Source: Pseudomonadota bacterium | GTDB taxonomy: Bacteria; Desulfobacterota; Desulfarculia; Adiutricales; JAGVGV01 | Length of the DNA stretch: 32,393 bases | Assembly (NCBI GenBank): GCA_018830135.1 | Contig: JAHJTB010000312.1 | Span: 1 to 32,393, forward strand | Direction: 5' to 3' | Shown here: piece after piece, positions 17,907-29,300 of the stretch | Numbering within the stretch: position 1 is the stretch's first letter | Layout of the letters: the number at the start of each line of letters is the position of its first letter | The notes under the pieces: model-generated | The model's input: only the letters and a program-made list of their open reading frames with translations | Told to the model about the DNA's origin: nothing | Database searches by the model: none | Made by a program: the position numbers and the translations under genes

Positions 17907-18419
17907 ATGCGTAAATCGGGTTCATTGATTTTTCTGTGCTGCTGCCTCATCACGCTCTTCGGTTTCACCGGCTGCGTCCAGCCCGCGCCCAAACCGGTTC
18001 AACCGCCTCCCCCGGCGCCGGCCTCGTTTGCCACGACGATCATCGTACCGGCCAAGGCCGGCGTTTCGATCGGCGGCGTGACGGCCAGCCCTTTTACCAG
18101 CGCGGTCGGCAACAATATGCCCTCCGACCTGCTGCGTGACATCAACGAGCGCGTGGCCGCCCGGATTCAGACCGAACGGTGGACGGCATCCGGCGGTCTG
18201 AAGGTTAATCTGACCGGGCAGGTGATCCATATCGGAGGCGCTCCCTGCTGCCCAGAAATCGTGGTTCGGGTTGAACTGACCGACACGACCTCGGGTCAGA
18301 CCCTGGTCCTGGCCAACGTGGCCGGCCAGGCCCCGGCCCGGGCGGAATTGAACGCAGCGGCCGAACAGATCGCGCCCGGAGTCATGCAACTGTTCGAAAC
18401 CTTCCGGACGGCTCCTTGA
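17907..18419 (+). CDS. Putative lipoprotein
   Basis: MRKSGSLIFLCCCLITLFGFTGCVQPAPKPVQPPPPAP: signal peptide plus lipobox (FTGC) and Pro-rich linker. Confidence 0.72.
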   Translation: MRKSGSLIFLCCCLITLFGFTGCVQPAPKPVQPPPPAPASFATTIIVPAKAGVSIGGVTASPFTSAVGNNMPSDLLRDINERVAARIQTERWTASGGLKVNLTGQVIHIGGAPCCPEIVVRVELTDTTSGQTLVLANVAGQAPARAELNAAAEQIAPGVMQLFETFRTAP

Positions 18420-18619
18420 AACCCGACCGATTCGGTCCGCGTTTCCCCATGGCCGTTCCGCCTGGGAGTTGAAACAAGACTCCCCGGTCTCTTGTTATTC
18501 GCCCTTGTGACGCCGATATATTGAAACGACGTCCAATTTGAACCGCTTTGATCGCCCCGGCTATCGAAGCCTCTCGATGGCCGTTACGCCGGTTCAGGAC
18601 AGCGAGGAGCCCCCGGATC

Positions 18620-19183
18620 ATGCCGGACACACCCAAGCGGTACGCCATTTTGGATCGCGACGGGACCATCAACGTGGAAAAGTCCTATCTCTCCGACCCG
18701 GAACAACTCGAGCTTCTCCCCGGGGCGGTCGCGGCCCTTCACCGGTTGAGGCGGCTGGGGCTGGGCCTGATCGTCGTCACCAACCAGTCCGGCGTCGGCC
18801 GCGGCCTCTTTTCCATGGAGGACGTCGAGGCGGTTCATTCCCGGCTGGAAGCCATGCTTCGGGCCGAAGGACTGATTCTGGACGCCATTTACGTCTGCCC
18901 CCATCATCCCGAAGCCGGGTGTGCCTGCCGGAAGCCGGCCACCGGACTGGTCGAACGGGCGGCCCTGGATTTCGGCTTCAACCCGGCCGATTGTTTCGTC
19001 ATCGGAGACCACCGCGTGGACGTGGACCTGGGCCGTGCCGTAGGGGCAACGACCTTTCTCCTGCGGACCGGACACGGGGGCTCATTTGAAAACGATCCGG
19101 CCCTGCACCCGGATTTCGTAGCCGACGACCTGGCCGCCGCGGCCGAATCGATAGCGGTACTAATGGGGCTGGAGCGAGGGTGA
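18620..19183 (+). CDS. gmhB: D-glycero-D-manno-heptose 1,7-bisphosphate 7-phosphatase (HAD, GmhB-like)
   Basis: YAILDRDGTINVEKSYLSDPEQLELLPGAVAALHRLR, VVTNQSGVGRGLF, CPHHPEAGCACRKPATG (Zn loop), VIGDHRVDVDLGRAVGA. Confidence 0.9.
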   Translation: MPDTPKRYAILDRDGTINVEKSYLSDPEQLELLPGAVAALHRLRRLGLGLIVVTNQSGVGRGLFSMEDVEAVHSRLEAMLRAEGLILDAIYVCPHHPEAGCACRKPATGLVERAALDFGFNPADCFVIGDHRVDVDLGRAVGATTFLLRTGHGGSFENDPALHPDFVADDLAAAAESIAVLMGLERG

Positions 19184-19310
19184 AACGACGGGCCGTACCG
19201 GGTATTCCAATTCGTCGTCATTCGTGATATGGAAAGATTCAGGGCAAACTCCACGAACTCAGTTGTTGTTTTTTATTTCCATTGCACCGACAGGAAGTTT
19301 TTCAGCCCGG

Positions 19311-19319
19311 TGTTATGAT
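19311..19319 (+). promoter_or_regulatory. Putative extended -10 promoter element upstream of the hybrid kinase
   Basis: TGtTATGAT at 19311-19319; no convincing -35 found. Confidence 0.35.
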
Positions 19320-19333
19320 CAGTATCTCGTTCC

Positions 19334-19447
19334 GGTCCGCTCGAAGGCGGACCATCATGGGGGCATGAGAGAGAAACAGGGGGCTCCCGCCACCTTGCGG
19401 GAACCTGTTGCGTGGGATAATATAACCGAAGATCATGCTGGTCCGCC
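19334..19447 (+). ncRNA. Candidate structured 5' leader (possible bistable RNA) of the hybrid kinase
   Basis: Hairpin 1 GGTCCGC(19334-19340)/GCGGACC(19347-19353); hairpin 2 TCATG-GGGG-CATGA; hairpin 3 AACAGG..TCCCGC/GCGGGA..CCTGTT; competing long pairing GGCGGACCATCATG (19346-19359) with CATGCTGGTCCGCC (19434-19447), 13 of 14. Confidence 0.4.
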
Positions 19448-19520
19448 GGAGTTTGTCGTTTGATTCATCGACGCTTCTCCGAAGGACATTTTTGCTGAGT
19501 AATCGTGAAAGACCAAGATA

Positions 19521-22500
19521 ATGGCAATCAAGAAGGGGCAGGCCATAATTCTTATCCTCGCCAAGGACTCGACAACCGGATCGGAATACCAGGACCGCCT
19601 GGGGCGGCTGGGACACCAGACCGTTTCGCTAGTCATCTTCGGAGAACGAGCTTTTCAGGAGATTGAAAAAGCTCGCCCGGACCTGATCCTGATCGACATC
19701 TCTCCGGATCATGAATCCAAGGCGACGGACATGGTGAAGACAATCCGAAACCGTCTCGACGTTCCGATCATCCTCGTGACCGACACCGTACAAGACGGAG
19801 AAACCCGACGTCTCGAATCCGGCCCGTTACTCGAAATCGTCAGCAGATCGATTCAAGACCGTGAACTGTCGTTATCAATCGACGCGGTTCTGAAGAAGGG
19901 TGCTTCGGATACAAAAACCGATTACTACGAAAAGCGAAAACGGTTCGACACCGAGGCCAAATACCGATCGCTCATCCAGCTTTCCAAGGACGCCATTGTG
20001 GTTTCCACGCCCAAGGGGGAAATCCTGGAGGTGAATCGCGCCGCCCTGGACCTCTTCGGCTTCAGCCGTTCCGACTCGATATCGGCCCAGAATACCGGGA
20101 ACTATTGGATCGATCCGGAGCAACATCGCCTTTTCCTGAAAAACCTGACTGAAACGGGCCATTACACGAATTACGAAGCCCGGCTTCGGGGCAAGGACGG
20201 TCGGGAGGTCGATGTCCTGGGTTCGGCCATTCTGCTCAGGCTCGCTGAAGGTCAACCGATCATCATCAACACGATGCATGACATCACCGAACGCAAGCGA
20301 AACGAGGAAAAACTTCAGAGCCTGGCCGCGGTCGTCCAATCTTCGTACGACGGAATCATCTCCCTGACCCCGGAAGGCGTCATCGACAGTTGGAACCGGG
20401 GCGCGTCATTGATATTCGGGTATTTGGAGGCGGAAGTTTCCGGCCGTCCCTTTACCGACCTGCTCGGGCCGGAACGGCGTGAGGAATTCCGGGTGCTGAT
20501 CGCAAGACTCCGTCAAGGCGAACGCATCGAACCACACGAAATCGCCGCCCAAAGGAAAGACGGTTCAGCGGTCAACGTATCGATGACCATTTCGCCGATC
20601 CTCGATCAGACCGGCCGGATGATCGGCGTCTCGACCATTGCCCGGGACATGACCGAGTTCAACCAGATACTGGCCATGGTCCGGACCCATGAAAAAAGCC
20701 TGCGCATCATCTCGGAAAGCAGCCACTATATTCTGCACCAGGTCGATCAGAGCGGCGTCCTGACGTATTGTTCTCCTTCCGCGGAACGAATTCTGGGGTA
20801 TGCGCCAGAGGAAATGACCGGGAGACCGTTTTTCGATTTCATGCCGGATCACGCACATGGCCAGGCGACTAACACGTTTGTTAGGGCAATATCCGGAGAA
20901 ACTCTGCTGGTCAGGGAGACGGAACTGCGAACCAAGGACGGTCGGGTCGTTCCGGTTGAAATCAACCTGTTTCCGATGCTGATCGACGACCGAGTCGTCG
21001 GTATCCAGGGAATCAGCCGGGACCTGACCTCCCGCCGGCTAGCCGAACAGTCCATCCGGGACAGCGAACGCCGCTTGCGGGACATATTCAACGCGGCGCA
21101 GAACGTGTCGTTCATCATGGTCGAACTGGCCGCCAAGGACCCCCGGGTATTGGAGTTCAGTCCGGGTGCGGAACGGATTTTCGGGTATACCCGCGAAGAA
21201 ATGATCGGTCAGCCCGTGGCCCGATTGCATCTGCCGCAGGACGCGGCCCGATTTCCCGGGCTATTTGAAGACCTGATCCGGGAAGGGTCGGGAATCAACG
21301 GCGAAATGATCATGGTCCGCAAGTCCGGAGAACGCTTTCCGGCTTTGTTGACGACCTATCCGGTCTTCGACGATGAAGGCCGGATGAAATCGTGTATTGG
21401 CGTGGCCATTGACATCTCGGACCTGAAAAAAGCGGAAGAGGAACTTCGGGCCAGCGAAGAAAAGTACCGGATGATCGTGGACAACGCCAACACCCCGATC
21501 ATGTACCTGGACCGGGAATGCAATCTTCTGTTCATCAACCAGATGGGTGCAATGGGGCTGAACAGCCGCCCCGAGGACCTTGTGGGCAGGTCTTTGGCCA
21601 GGATCGTCCCGGAAATGTACCCGATCACCTTGGAACGCGTGACCCGGGTCATGGATACAGGCCTGGGTGAGAGTTTTGAAGACATGGTCCCGCTGCCCAC
21701 GGGTTCCGGCTGGTACGTCACGAGTTTCGTGCCGGTTCGAAACTCGCGGGGGAAGGTCTTCGGGGTCCAGATGATCGCCCATGACATCACGGACCGCAAA
21801 CGGGCGGAAGACCGGCTGAGCCATGTCTCCCGGCTCAATGCCGCCCTGGCGACGTTATCCAATCTTCTGGTGAGCGGCTCCTATACGTTTCGTGAAATCG
21901 CGGGCGAAGTCTGCCGGACGGCCATGAAACTGACGGACAGCCGCCACGGGTATGTTTCGACCGTGGAATCCGATACGTTGACCAACGTGGGCCATACGCT
22001 TCAGAGCATTACCGGGGGCGAGTGCATGGCGCCCGAGTTGGACGCGGGCCAGGTGTTTTCAGCGGGTCAGGACGGCCGGTACGGCGGCCTGTGGGGGCAC
22101 AGCCTGAACACGGGGGAAGCCTTTTATACGGAACTTCCGGCCGATCATCCGGCCGCGGCGGGCCTTCCTGAAGGTCACATCCCGCTCGATCGCTTTCTAA
22201 GCGTACCCGCGATCATCGAAGGCCGCCTGGTCGGTCAGATCGCCCTGGCCAACGCGGACATACCATATACGGACGACGACCTCGACGCGGTCCAACGCCT
22301 GGCCCGGATTTATTCCATGGCCATTCAGCAGAAAAGGGACCAGGACGAGCTGGCCCGGGCCAAGAATGCGGCGGAAGCGGCCAATCGGGCCAAAGGCGAG
22401 TTCCTGGCCAACATGAGCCATGAAATCCGCACGCCCATGAACGGGATCATGGGGCTGACCGACCTGCTGCTGGAAACCCGACTGACGGACGAGCAACGGG

Positions 22501-24326
22501 AGTATCTGGACCTGGTCAAAGTTTCGGCCGAGTCCCTCCTGGGACTGCTCGGAGACATATTGGATCTTTCGAAGATCGAGGTCGGCAAAATGGAACTGGA
22601 TTCCATCCCGTTCCGGCTGCGGGATGGAATCGGCGAAGCGGTCAACTCCCTGGCCTTGCAGGCCCACAAGAAGGGCCTCGAAATGATGTGGCACGTCGAG
22701 AACAACGTGCCGGACTCTCTGGCCGGCGATCCGGGTCGGCTTCGCCAGATCGTTTTGAACCTGATGGGAAACGCCGTCAAGTTCACCTCCCGGGGCGAAG
22801 TCGTGCTTCGGGTCCGCCTCGAGGAGGGAAACGAGGACGAGGTGACGCTCCGGCTTTCCATCAGCGACACCGGCGTGGGCATTCCCAGGGAAAAGCAGGA
22901 CCTGATCATGACGCCCTTCTCCCAGGCGGACAGTTCGATCACCAGGCGCTACGGTGGGACCGGGCTGGGGCTGGCCATCTCGAAACAACTGGTCCATCTG
23001 ATGGGCGGAGATCTCTGGCTGGAGTCGGAGGAAGGACAGGGCACCACGTTTTTTTTCACGATCCGTCTAAAAAGGGCTCGGACCGTCGTGCCCGCCACAC
23101 CCCCCTTCAAACCGGAGCAGGTTCAAGGCCTGCCGGTCCTGGTCGTGGACGACAGTCCAACCAACCTGCACATCCTGAGGAAAAACCTGGAACGGTGGGC
23201 CATGGTGGTGACCACGGCCAATGACGCCTCGTCCGCGCTTCGGGCGGCGCGGGAGGCGTCGGATCGAGACCGGCCCTTCCAACTGGCCATCGTGGACGTC
23301 AACATGCCGGGCCGGAGTGGTTTTGAACTGGCGGCCGAACTGAAAAATCAGACCCAAGGGCGTTTTTTGAAAGTTATCGTCCTGACCTCGACGGGCCAGC
23401 GTGGCGACATCGCCCAATGCCGGGACCTGGGCCTGGACGCATATCTCAGGAAGCCGGTCCACGAAACACATCTGCTCAACACCATCGCCGCCGTCATGAA
23501 CCAGGAAGCGGAATGCGGGTCCGACTATTCGGCTCCGGTCACCCGTCATACTCTGCGGGAAAGCCTTTTGGGGCTTCGTATCCTCGTGGCCGAGGACAAC
23601 GAGGTCAACCGCAAGCTGGTCGAACGGCTGCTGGAAAAAAGGGGCCACCAGACGGTCATGGCCGGCACGGGCCTGGAAGCACTCGCGGCCGTCAAAAAGG
23701 AACGCTTCGACCTGGTGCTCATGGACGTCAACATGCCGGAAATGGACGGTCTGGCGGCCACCGCGGCCATCCGCGAGATGGAAGCCGGGACGGGCCGGGA
23801 ACGGGTGCCCATTCTGGCCATGACGGCCCAGGCCATGAAAGGGGACCGGGAGCGCTGCCTGGCCGCCGGCATGGACGGCTACCTGGCCAAGCCCATCAAA
23901 CGGGACGAGTTCATCGCCGCGATCGAAAATCTGCTCCGGCCGGCCGGTCCACACGAAGAGAAACCCGTGCGCCCCGCGTTCGTGGAGAAGGTTCTGGACC
24001 GAAAAAAGCTCGTTGACCTGGTCGGAGGCGATATGGGCCTGATCAAGGAGCTGGTGGTGCTATATCTGGAACGGCTGCCGAAAGTGACGTCGGAACTGCG
24101 GGAGGCGGTCGGGCGGGGGGACGCCCGGGCCGTTCAGGCCAGCGCCCACAGCCTCAAGGGCATGAGCGGCAACCTGCGGGCCGTTATGGTCGCCGAAGCC
24201 GCCTCGCGCCTGGAGCGCATGGCTGACGTGGGAAACCTGAGCAATGCGGAAGCGGGCCTGGACCATCTGGAACGCGAAATCGAACGGCTGAGACCCGTCC
24301 TGGACGAACTGGCCAACATGGCGTGA
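19521..24326 (+). CDS. Hybrid sensor histidine kinase: degenerate receiver, about 5 PAS, GAF, HisKA, HATPase_c, REC, REC, HPt
   Basis: 1601 aa; [18 protein letters not shown] (H-box), [14 protein letters not shown] and [14 protein letters not shown] (N/G boxes), [18 protein letters not shown] and [21 protein letters not shown] receivers, [10 protein letters not shown] HPt. Confidence 0.95.
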   Translation: MAIKKGQAIILILAKDSTTGSEYQDRLGRLGHQTVSLVIFGERAFQEIEKARPDLILIDISPDHESKATDMVKTIRNRLDVPIILVTDTVQDGETRRLESGPLLEIVSRSIQDRELSLSIDAVLKKGASDTKTDYYEKRKRFDTEAKYRSLIQLSKDAIVVSTPKGEILEVNRAALDLFGFSRSDSISAQNTGNYWIDPEQHRLFLKNLTETGHYTNYEARLRGKDGREVDVLGSAILLRLAEGQPIIINTMHDITERKRNEEKLQSLAAVVQSSYDGIISLTPEGVIDSWNRGASLIFGYLEAEVSGRPFTDLLGPERREEFRVLIARLRQGERIEPHEIAAQRKDGSAVNVSMTISPILDQTGRMIGVSTIARDMTEFNQILAMVRTHEKSLRIISESSHYILHQVDQSGVLTYCSPSAERILGYAPEEMTGRPFFDFMPDHAHGQATNTFVRAISGETLLVRETELRTKDGRVVPVEINLFPMLIDDRVVGIQGISRDLTSRRLAEQSIRDSERRLRDIFNAAQNVSFIMVELAAKDPRVLEFSPGAERIFGYTREEMIGQPVARLHLPQDAARFPGLFEDLIREGSGINGEMIMVRKSGERFPALLTTYPVFDDEGRMKSCIGVAIDISDLKKAEEELRASEEKYRMIVDNANTPIMYLDRECNLLFINQMGAMGLNSRPEDLVGRSLARIVPEMYPITLERVTRVMDTGLGESFEDMVPLPTGSGWYVTSFVPVRNSRGKVFGVQMIAHDITDRKRAEDRLSHVSRLNAALATLSNLLVSGSYTFREIAGEVCRTAMKLTDSRHGYVSTVESDTLTNVGHTLQSITGGECMAPELDAGQVFSAGQDGRYGGLWGHSLNTGEAFYTELPADHPAAAGLPEGHIPLDRFLSVPAIIEGRLVGQIALANADIPYTDDDLDAVQRLARIYSMAIQQKRDQDELARAKNAAEAANRAKGEFLANMSHEIRTPMNGIMGLTDLLLETRLTDEQREYLDLVKVSAESLLGLLGDILDLSKIEVGKMELDSIPFRLRDGIGEAVNSLALQAHKKGLEMMWHVENNVPDSLAGDPGRLRQIVLNLMGNAVKFTSRGEVVLRVRLEEGNEDEVTLRLSISDTGVGIPREKQDLIMTPFSQADSSITRRYGGTGLGLAISKQLVHLMGGDLWLESEEGQGTTFFFTIRLKRARTVVPATPPFKPEQVQGLPVLVVDDSPTNLHILRKNLERWAMVVTTANDASSALRAAREASDRDRPFQLAIVDVNMPGRSGFELAAELKNQTQGRFLKVIVLTSTGQRGDIAQCRDLGLDAYLRKPVHETHLLNTIAAVMNQEAECGSDYSAPVTRHTLRESLLGLRILVAEDNEVNRKLVERLLEKRGHQTVMAGTGLEALAAVKKERFDLVLMDVNMPEMDGLAATAAIREMEAGTGRERVPILAMTAQAMKGDRERCLAAGMDGYLAKPIKRDEFIAAIENLLRPAGPHEEKPVRPAFVEKVLDRKKLVDLVGGDMGLIKELVVLYLERLPKVTSELREAVGRGDARAVQASAHSLKGMSGNLRAVMVAEAASRLERMADVGNLSNAEAGLDHLEREIERLRPVLDELANMA

Positions 24327-24334
24327 GCGATGCA

Positions 24335-25042
24335 TCAGGACCGGCCGGGGCGAATGCGGTAATTCCACCATAGCCGGAACAGATTCCTGAAACGATACAG
24401 GGCTTCATTGACCAGGTTGAACTTGCTGGGGCGGAAGTCCTCGCAGTAGACCGGGATTTCCAGGGCCCGTCCCCCCTCGCTCCGGGTGTGATAGATGAGG
24501 TCCAGGACGTAGGACGTCCCGTAATCCAGACGATCCAGGTAACGAAGGATCACTTCCCGGCGATAGGCCTTGGCCGCAATGGAGTAGTCCTCGAAGGACA
24601 GGCTGAGCAACAGGCGGGCGGTCAGAATGAAGGCCATACTGCCGGCCTTGCGCCAAAAGGCCCGTTTCTGGGAACCCATCTTCTTGGAACCGACCACGAT
24701 ATGGTAATCGTCCAACAGGGCCGCGGCCTGGGGGATGAAATCCAGGTCCACGGACAGGTCCATGTCCACGGAGACGATCCGATCGTAAGCGGCCCGATCA
24801 ACCGCCAGGGCGAAGGCGCGCCCCACTCCGCGTTCGGCCAGTTCGAAAAACCGGACCCTCGGGTCGGCCCCGGCCAGCTCCCCCCCCAGTTCCGGGGTCC
24901 GGTCGACGGACCCGTTGCTGACCAGGAGCAGTTCGTATGGCCCGCCCAACCCGTCCAGGTAGGCCTGTAGACGGGCCGTATTGTCCCGGATGATTTCAGC
25001 CTCGTTATAGACCGGAATCACGACCGTCAGACCAGTGTTCAT
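24335..25042 (-). CDS. Family 2 glycosyltransferase
   Basis: 235 aa; LTVVIPVYNEAEIIRDN, LLLVSNGSVDRT, IVSVDMDLSVDLDFI; ATGA overlap with upstream gene. Confidence 0.87.
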   Translation of the reverse strand: MNTGLTVVIPVYNEAEIIRDNTARLQAYLDGLGGPYELLLVSNGSVDRTPELGGELAGADPRVRFFELAERGVGRAFALAVDRAAYDRIVSVDMDLSVDLDFIPQAAALLDDYHIVVGSKKMGSQKRAFWRKAGSMAFILTARLLLSLSFEDYSIAAKAYRREVILRYLDRLDYGTSYVLDLIYHTRSEGGRALEIPVYCEDFRPSKFNLVNEALYRFRNLFRLWWNYRIRPGRS

Positions 25043-26370
25043 CTGAGGAACTCCCAGAGCAGCCCGAGCCGATCGAGCTGTCCCCGCCAGCCGGTTTCCA
25101 TCATGCGGCTCCGAATATAGGCCGGCCGGAGATAGAAGGAGAGGTAGGCTCGCCTGACCGCTCTGGCCAGGGTCCGTAGGTCATGTTCTCCCGCCAGACA
25201 GGCCGGAAACGGATTCACGCTCGCGGCCAGCCGGCCCAGGTCGGTCTCCGGATACGGGGCGGCGACGTGAAAGGAGACAAAGTCGGGATTCAGGTCCCTG
25301 GCCAGCAGGGTTGCGGAGCGACGATCGGCGGGGGTTTCACCCGGCAGCCCGAACAGAAAAAAGCAGGCCGTGGCCAGCCCGATCTCGCGGCACCAGGCCA
25401 TGGCCCGCCTCATCTGGTCCGGGGTCACGTTTTTCCGGGTCGTTCGCAACAGCCGTTCCGAGGCCGTTTCGATGCCGAAATGGATCAAGGCGCAACCCGA
25501 ACGCTTCATGGACTGGAGCAGTTCCGGGTCCACGGTATCGACCCGGGTCTGGCAGCACCATCTGAAATCGAGCGCCGAGTCCCTGAGCCCGCGACACAGG
25601 GCCATGGTCCGCTCACGGTCCAGGGTGAATTCCAGGTCCATGAAATAAATGTTTTTCGCACCCCAGGCGCCCACCACGGATTCGACTTCATCCAGGACGC
25701 GTTCCAGGGACTTGTACCGCACGCCCGGACCGTACATGGCCTTCAGACAGAAGCTGCATGAGTACGGACATCCCCGGGAGGTCTCCAGGACCGCCAGGCG
25801 CGGACCCAGAACTTCGTATGCATAATGGTCCGGATGGATCAGGTCATAGGCCGGGGGCGGCAGATCGTCGAGCGGCGTCCCCAGGTCTCGGGGTTCGTGA
25901 ACGATTCGGCCCGATTCCAGATAGGACAGTCCCTTCAATCCACGGGGGTCGCCCCCGGCCGATGCCAGCGCCGTCAGGGCCGTTTCGGGCTCACCCCGGA
26001 TCAAGGCCGCGGCCTCGGTCATCCTCAGCATCAACTCCGGCTCCAGGGTGCCGTGGGCTCCGGCGAGGGCGAGTGGTTTGACCCGCAGCCAGCGGACCAG
26101 CCGAACCAGGGCCCGCCAGTTGAGGTCGGGGCACTGCCAGCGGTCCAGCGGCGTGGACTGCAACACGGTCAGGTCGGCCCGGCGGACGGCTTCCACCAGA
26201 TCGGGAAGCCGGGTCCGAACGGCCCGCGCGTCGATCAGAACCGGCTCATGACCGGCGGCGCGCAAGGCGGAGGCCGCCGTCAAAAGGTCCAGAGGGGGCC
26301 AGGCCCTCCGGTAGCGCCTGGTTCCGGGACGCCCGGAAGGCCAGGCCGGATTGACAAGCAGCACCTTCAC
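25039..26370 (-). CDS. B12-binding-domain radical SAM protein
   Basis: 443 aa; N-terminal MKVLLVNPAWPSG..PPLDLLTAASALRAAGHEPVLIDA (cobalamin-binding-like), ETSRGCPYSCSFC (CxxxCxxC), LFGLPGETPAD. Confidence 0.9.
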   Translation of the reverse strand: MKVLLVNPAWPSGRPGTRRYRRAWPPLDLLTAASALRAAGHEPVLIDARAVRTRLPDLVEAVRRADLTVLQSTPLDRWQCPDLNWRALVRLVRWLRVKPLALAGAHGTLEPELMLRMTEAAALIRGEPETALTALASAGGDPRGLKGLSYLESGRIVHEPRDLGTPLDDLPPPAYDLIHPDHYAYEVLGPRLAVLETSRGCPYSCSFCLKAMYGPGVRYKSLERVLDEVESVVGAWGAKNIYFMDLEFTLDRERTMALCRGLRDSALDFRWCCQTRVDTVDPELLQSMKRSGCALIHFGIETASERLLRTTRKNVTPDQMRRAMAWCREIGLATACFFLFGLPGETPADRRSATLLARDLNPDFVSFHVAAPYPETDLGRLAASVNPFPACLAGEHDLRTLARAVRRAYLSFYLRPAYIRSRMMETGWRGQLDRLGLLWEFLR

Positions 26371-29300
26371 GGCCGAACCTTCATCTCCGGCGAATCGAGC
26401 ATCCGCCGGGCCTCGATGCTCCAGCGGCTGTCGGGATAGTCCCTAATCACGGACTCGAACATGCTTCGTCCCCGATCCGTCTCCCCTTGCCGCAAGGCGA
26501 TCAGCGCCAGGTGAAAACCGGCCTCGGCCGCGAACGGTCCGGTCGGCTGCCGAACGATCAGTTCATTGAATGCCGTCCGGGCCTCGTTCAGGCGTCCGTC
26601 CTTGAAACGACAGACGGCCACGAAATAGGCGGCCCGGTCTGTGAGAGGCTGTTCATGGGCCTTGTCACGAACCCGGGCGAACAGCCTTTCCGCCTCAAGA
26701 TACCTTTTCCGGTCAAAAAGGTCCATGGCCTGGTCATAGGTCACCCGCCACCCTGATCGCTCCATTTCCGCCATCGGCCCGGCGGAACGTCGGACCCGCG
26801 CCGATTCGGGAAACAGGGTTTCGAGTCGGCGAAACAAGCGTTCGGCGTCTTCAAAACGATTCTGGCGCATTCGGGCCAGGCCAAGGTGGTAAAGGGCCTC
26901 GTCGAGGAGACGGCTTTCCGGATACTGGGTTTCGAAACGGGACCAGACCGCGGCGGCCTCTTCGTATCGCCCCTGATTGTAGAAGGTCAGGGCCAGTTGG
27001 TGCAATGTCTGATCGATGGCCGGCGAATAGGGGAAGTTGCGGACCGCTTCCTCGAACACCTCACGGGCGCCGTCCCGATCGCCCTGGTCGGCCAGATTCA
27101 GGCCGCGTCGATAAAGCGCGGCCGGGTCCCGGTGGTGGACGGCCAGGATCACAAACAGGACGGAGGTGACGCAGACGAACCCGACCGAGATCAGAACGGC
27201 TCGCCCGTGGGGTCGCAGTCTCCGGCCGATCGGGTCCAGGGCCGCCAGAATGCGCTGTTCCGGGTCGAAACTCGGCCGCCCCTCCGGAACCGGCACGTGC
27301 CAGGTCCGCCGCCTGGACACGGCGTACCATATACCGGCCAGGGTCAGGACCAGCCCCAGGTAGTCCGGCCAGGTCCGCCCGAAACGGAGCCGGACCCGGT
27401 CCGAGGTCGGGAAGATCAACATGAACGAAGGGGCGGCCCGCCAGACACGGTCCGCGCCCTCCACCCGCCAGTTGGGGTGATAAGAAACCCGGACCCACAA
27501 GGGCCGGCCCGGCACGGCCCCTTCGATGACGATCTCCTCGTTGCGAACCGTTTCCCGGAGGTCGGGACTGTCCGGCAACGGAATTTTGGGCAGGTCGGCC
27601 AGGGCCTCGACCGTCAGCGGCCCCCGGACCAGGACGGCGAACCGGCCGGACCGGAGCGGCCCGGCCTTTTCGGCGAAAACCAGGGGCAGGTCCAGGTCGG
27701 CCCGGCGGAACCAGAGCAGGGAGTCCCGTTCCGGCCTGGAGGTCAGGTCCAGGATCGGCAGGTATTTCGGCTGGCTCACGTACCGGTCCGGATTGTCCCG
27801 GACCTTGAAGACGGCAAAGGGCGGGAACTCCTTTTCCAGGCTGTACCCGGGCTGTCTCATGGCCTCCAGCCGGGCCTTTTCCGTGACGGTCACGTACTGG
27901 CCCGTGTTGAACAATCTCAGGCGGCTTCGGGCAGATTCGAGATCGAAACGGGCGTAGTTGGTCTGGGTCAAGGGTGCGGAATAGGCCGGGGAGACCTGGG
28001 ACTGGATGTAAAAGACAAAGGGGGAGGACAGATTGGACTGGATGTAGAGTCCTTCCAGGGTGGCCCGCCCGGCGAACAGGGGCAAGGACTCGAAGGCCCG
28101 AAGCGAACCCACGTCCCGGGTCTCGGGGGCGTGCTCGTAGACGATGCGCGGGTCTTCGAAACCGCCCTTGAGGTAAGCGTTCAGCTGGTTGAAAGCCGGC
28201 CAGAGCGGTTTGTTTTCGTATCCGGAAAAGTTCCAGGCCGCCCATCTGCCGATGTAGGTTTCGTGTTGGGCGATCCAGGCCAGGGCGGCCAGGGTCAGGG
28301 CCAGGGCGGCCAGCCATCGCCCCTTCAGGCCTTCCAGGACGCGCCCGGCGGCCGCCGCTCCCATGAGCATGGGCAGCAACAGGGCAAAGGGCAGAAAACG
28401 CACGTCAACCACGCCGATCTCAAAGGCAGTGAAGTAGAAGACCACGGCCACGGCCGTGAGATAGATGGCGAAGGACATGGCCCGGCGACTTCCGGGATCG
28501 CCGGCGATCATCATTCCGGCCGCCCCGGCCAGCCCCAGGCCCGCGAAGGGCCACAGATACTCGGGCATGACCTCCCGCCAATGGTTGATGCTCCAGACGA
28601 AATTATAGGCCGTGCCGTAGGGCGCGAAAAGAAGCAGGGGCACGATCCAGAAGCCCATGAGGCAGAAGGCCAGGATATTGACCTTGAGAATGTAGAGCAT
28701 TCGGACCGTCCAGCGGTCGGTATTCCACAGGAAAAAGCTGATGCCGAGCACGCCGAAAAGCAGGGTGTAGCCATGGCAGAGCCCGGTCAGGGCCAGAAGG
28801 AGAGCGTTGGAGACGACGTGGTCACCCCGGGGCACGTCGCGGAACATGCGACCCAGGTAGACCAGGACCAGGGCCAGTCCCAGGCTGTAAGTGAACTCTC
28901 CGGCGAGGGTCGAGGGAATGTTTCCGCCCCAGGCGGAGTTGGATTCGAGGAACAGGAAGGCCAGACTGCAAACCGCGCCCAGGTCCCCGGCCGGCGGACG
29001 AAAGCCGAGTCGTTTCAGGAAGTATGCGGCGGCCGGAGGCAGGCCGAGGATGCCGGCCACGCTGACGATCTTGAAGGCCACGGTCAGGGGAAGGGCCAGT
29101 CCCAGCAAGGCCATGCCCAGAAACGGCAGGGGGAAATACATCTGGAACACGGGAAAACCGGCGTAATTGCCCGGTTGCCAGCCCACCAGGCGGCCATGGG
29201 GCAGCAGGTAGTCCCGAAGGTAAACGGCCGTGTAGTAGTGGCTGGCCGTGTCCCCGCCGGTGACGATGGCATCCTTGAGAATCAGCTCGGGGTGGAGATA

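Noticed and set aside
18473-18496. AACAAGA/TCTTGTT hairpin after the lipoprotein gene as a terminator
   Set aside because: Seven weak base pairs, 10-nt loop, no T-tract.
19224-19463. 79-aa ORF in the kinase leader
   Set aside because: No recognisable domain or good RBS; the segment is better explained by RNA/DNA secondary structure.
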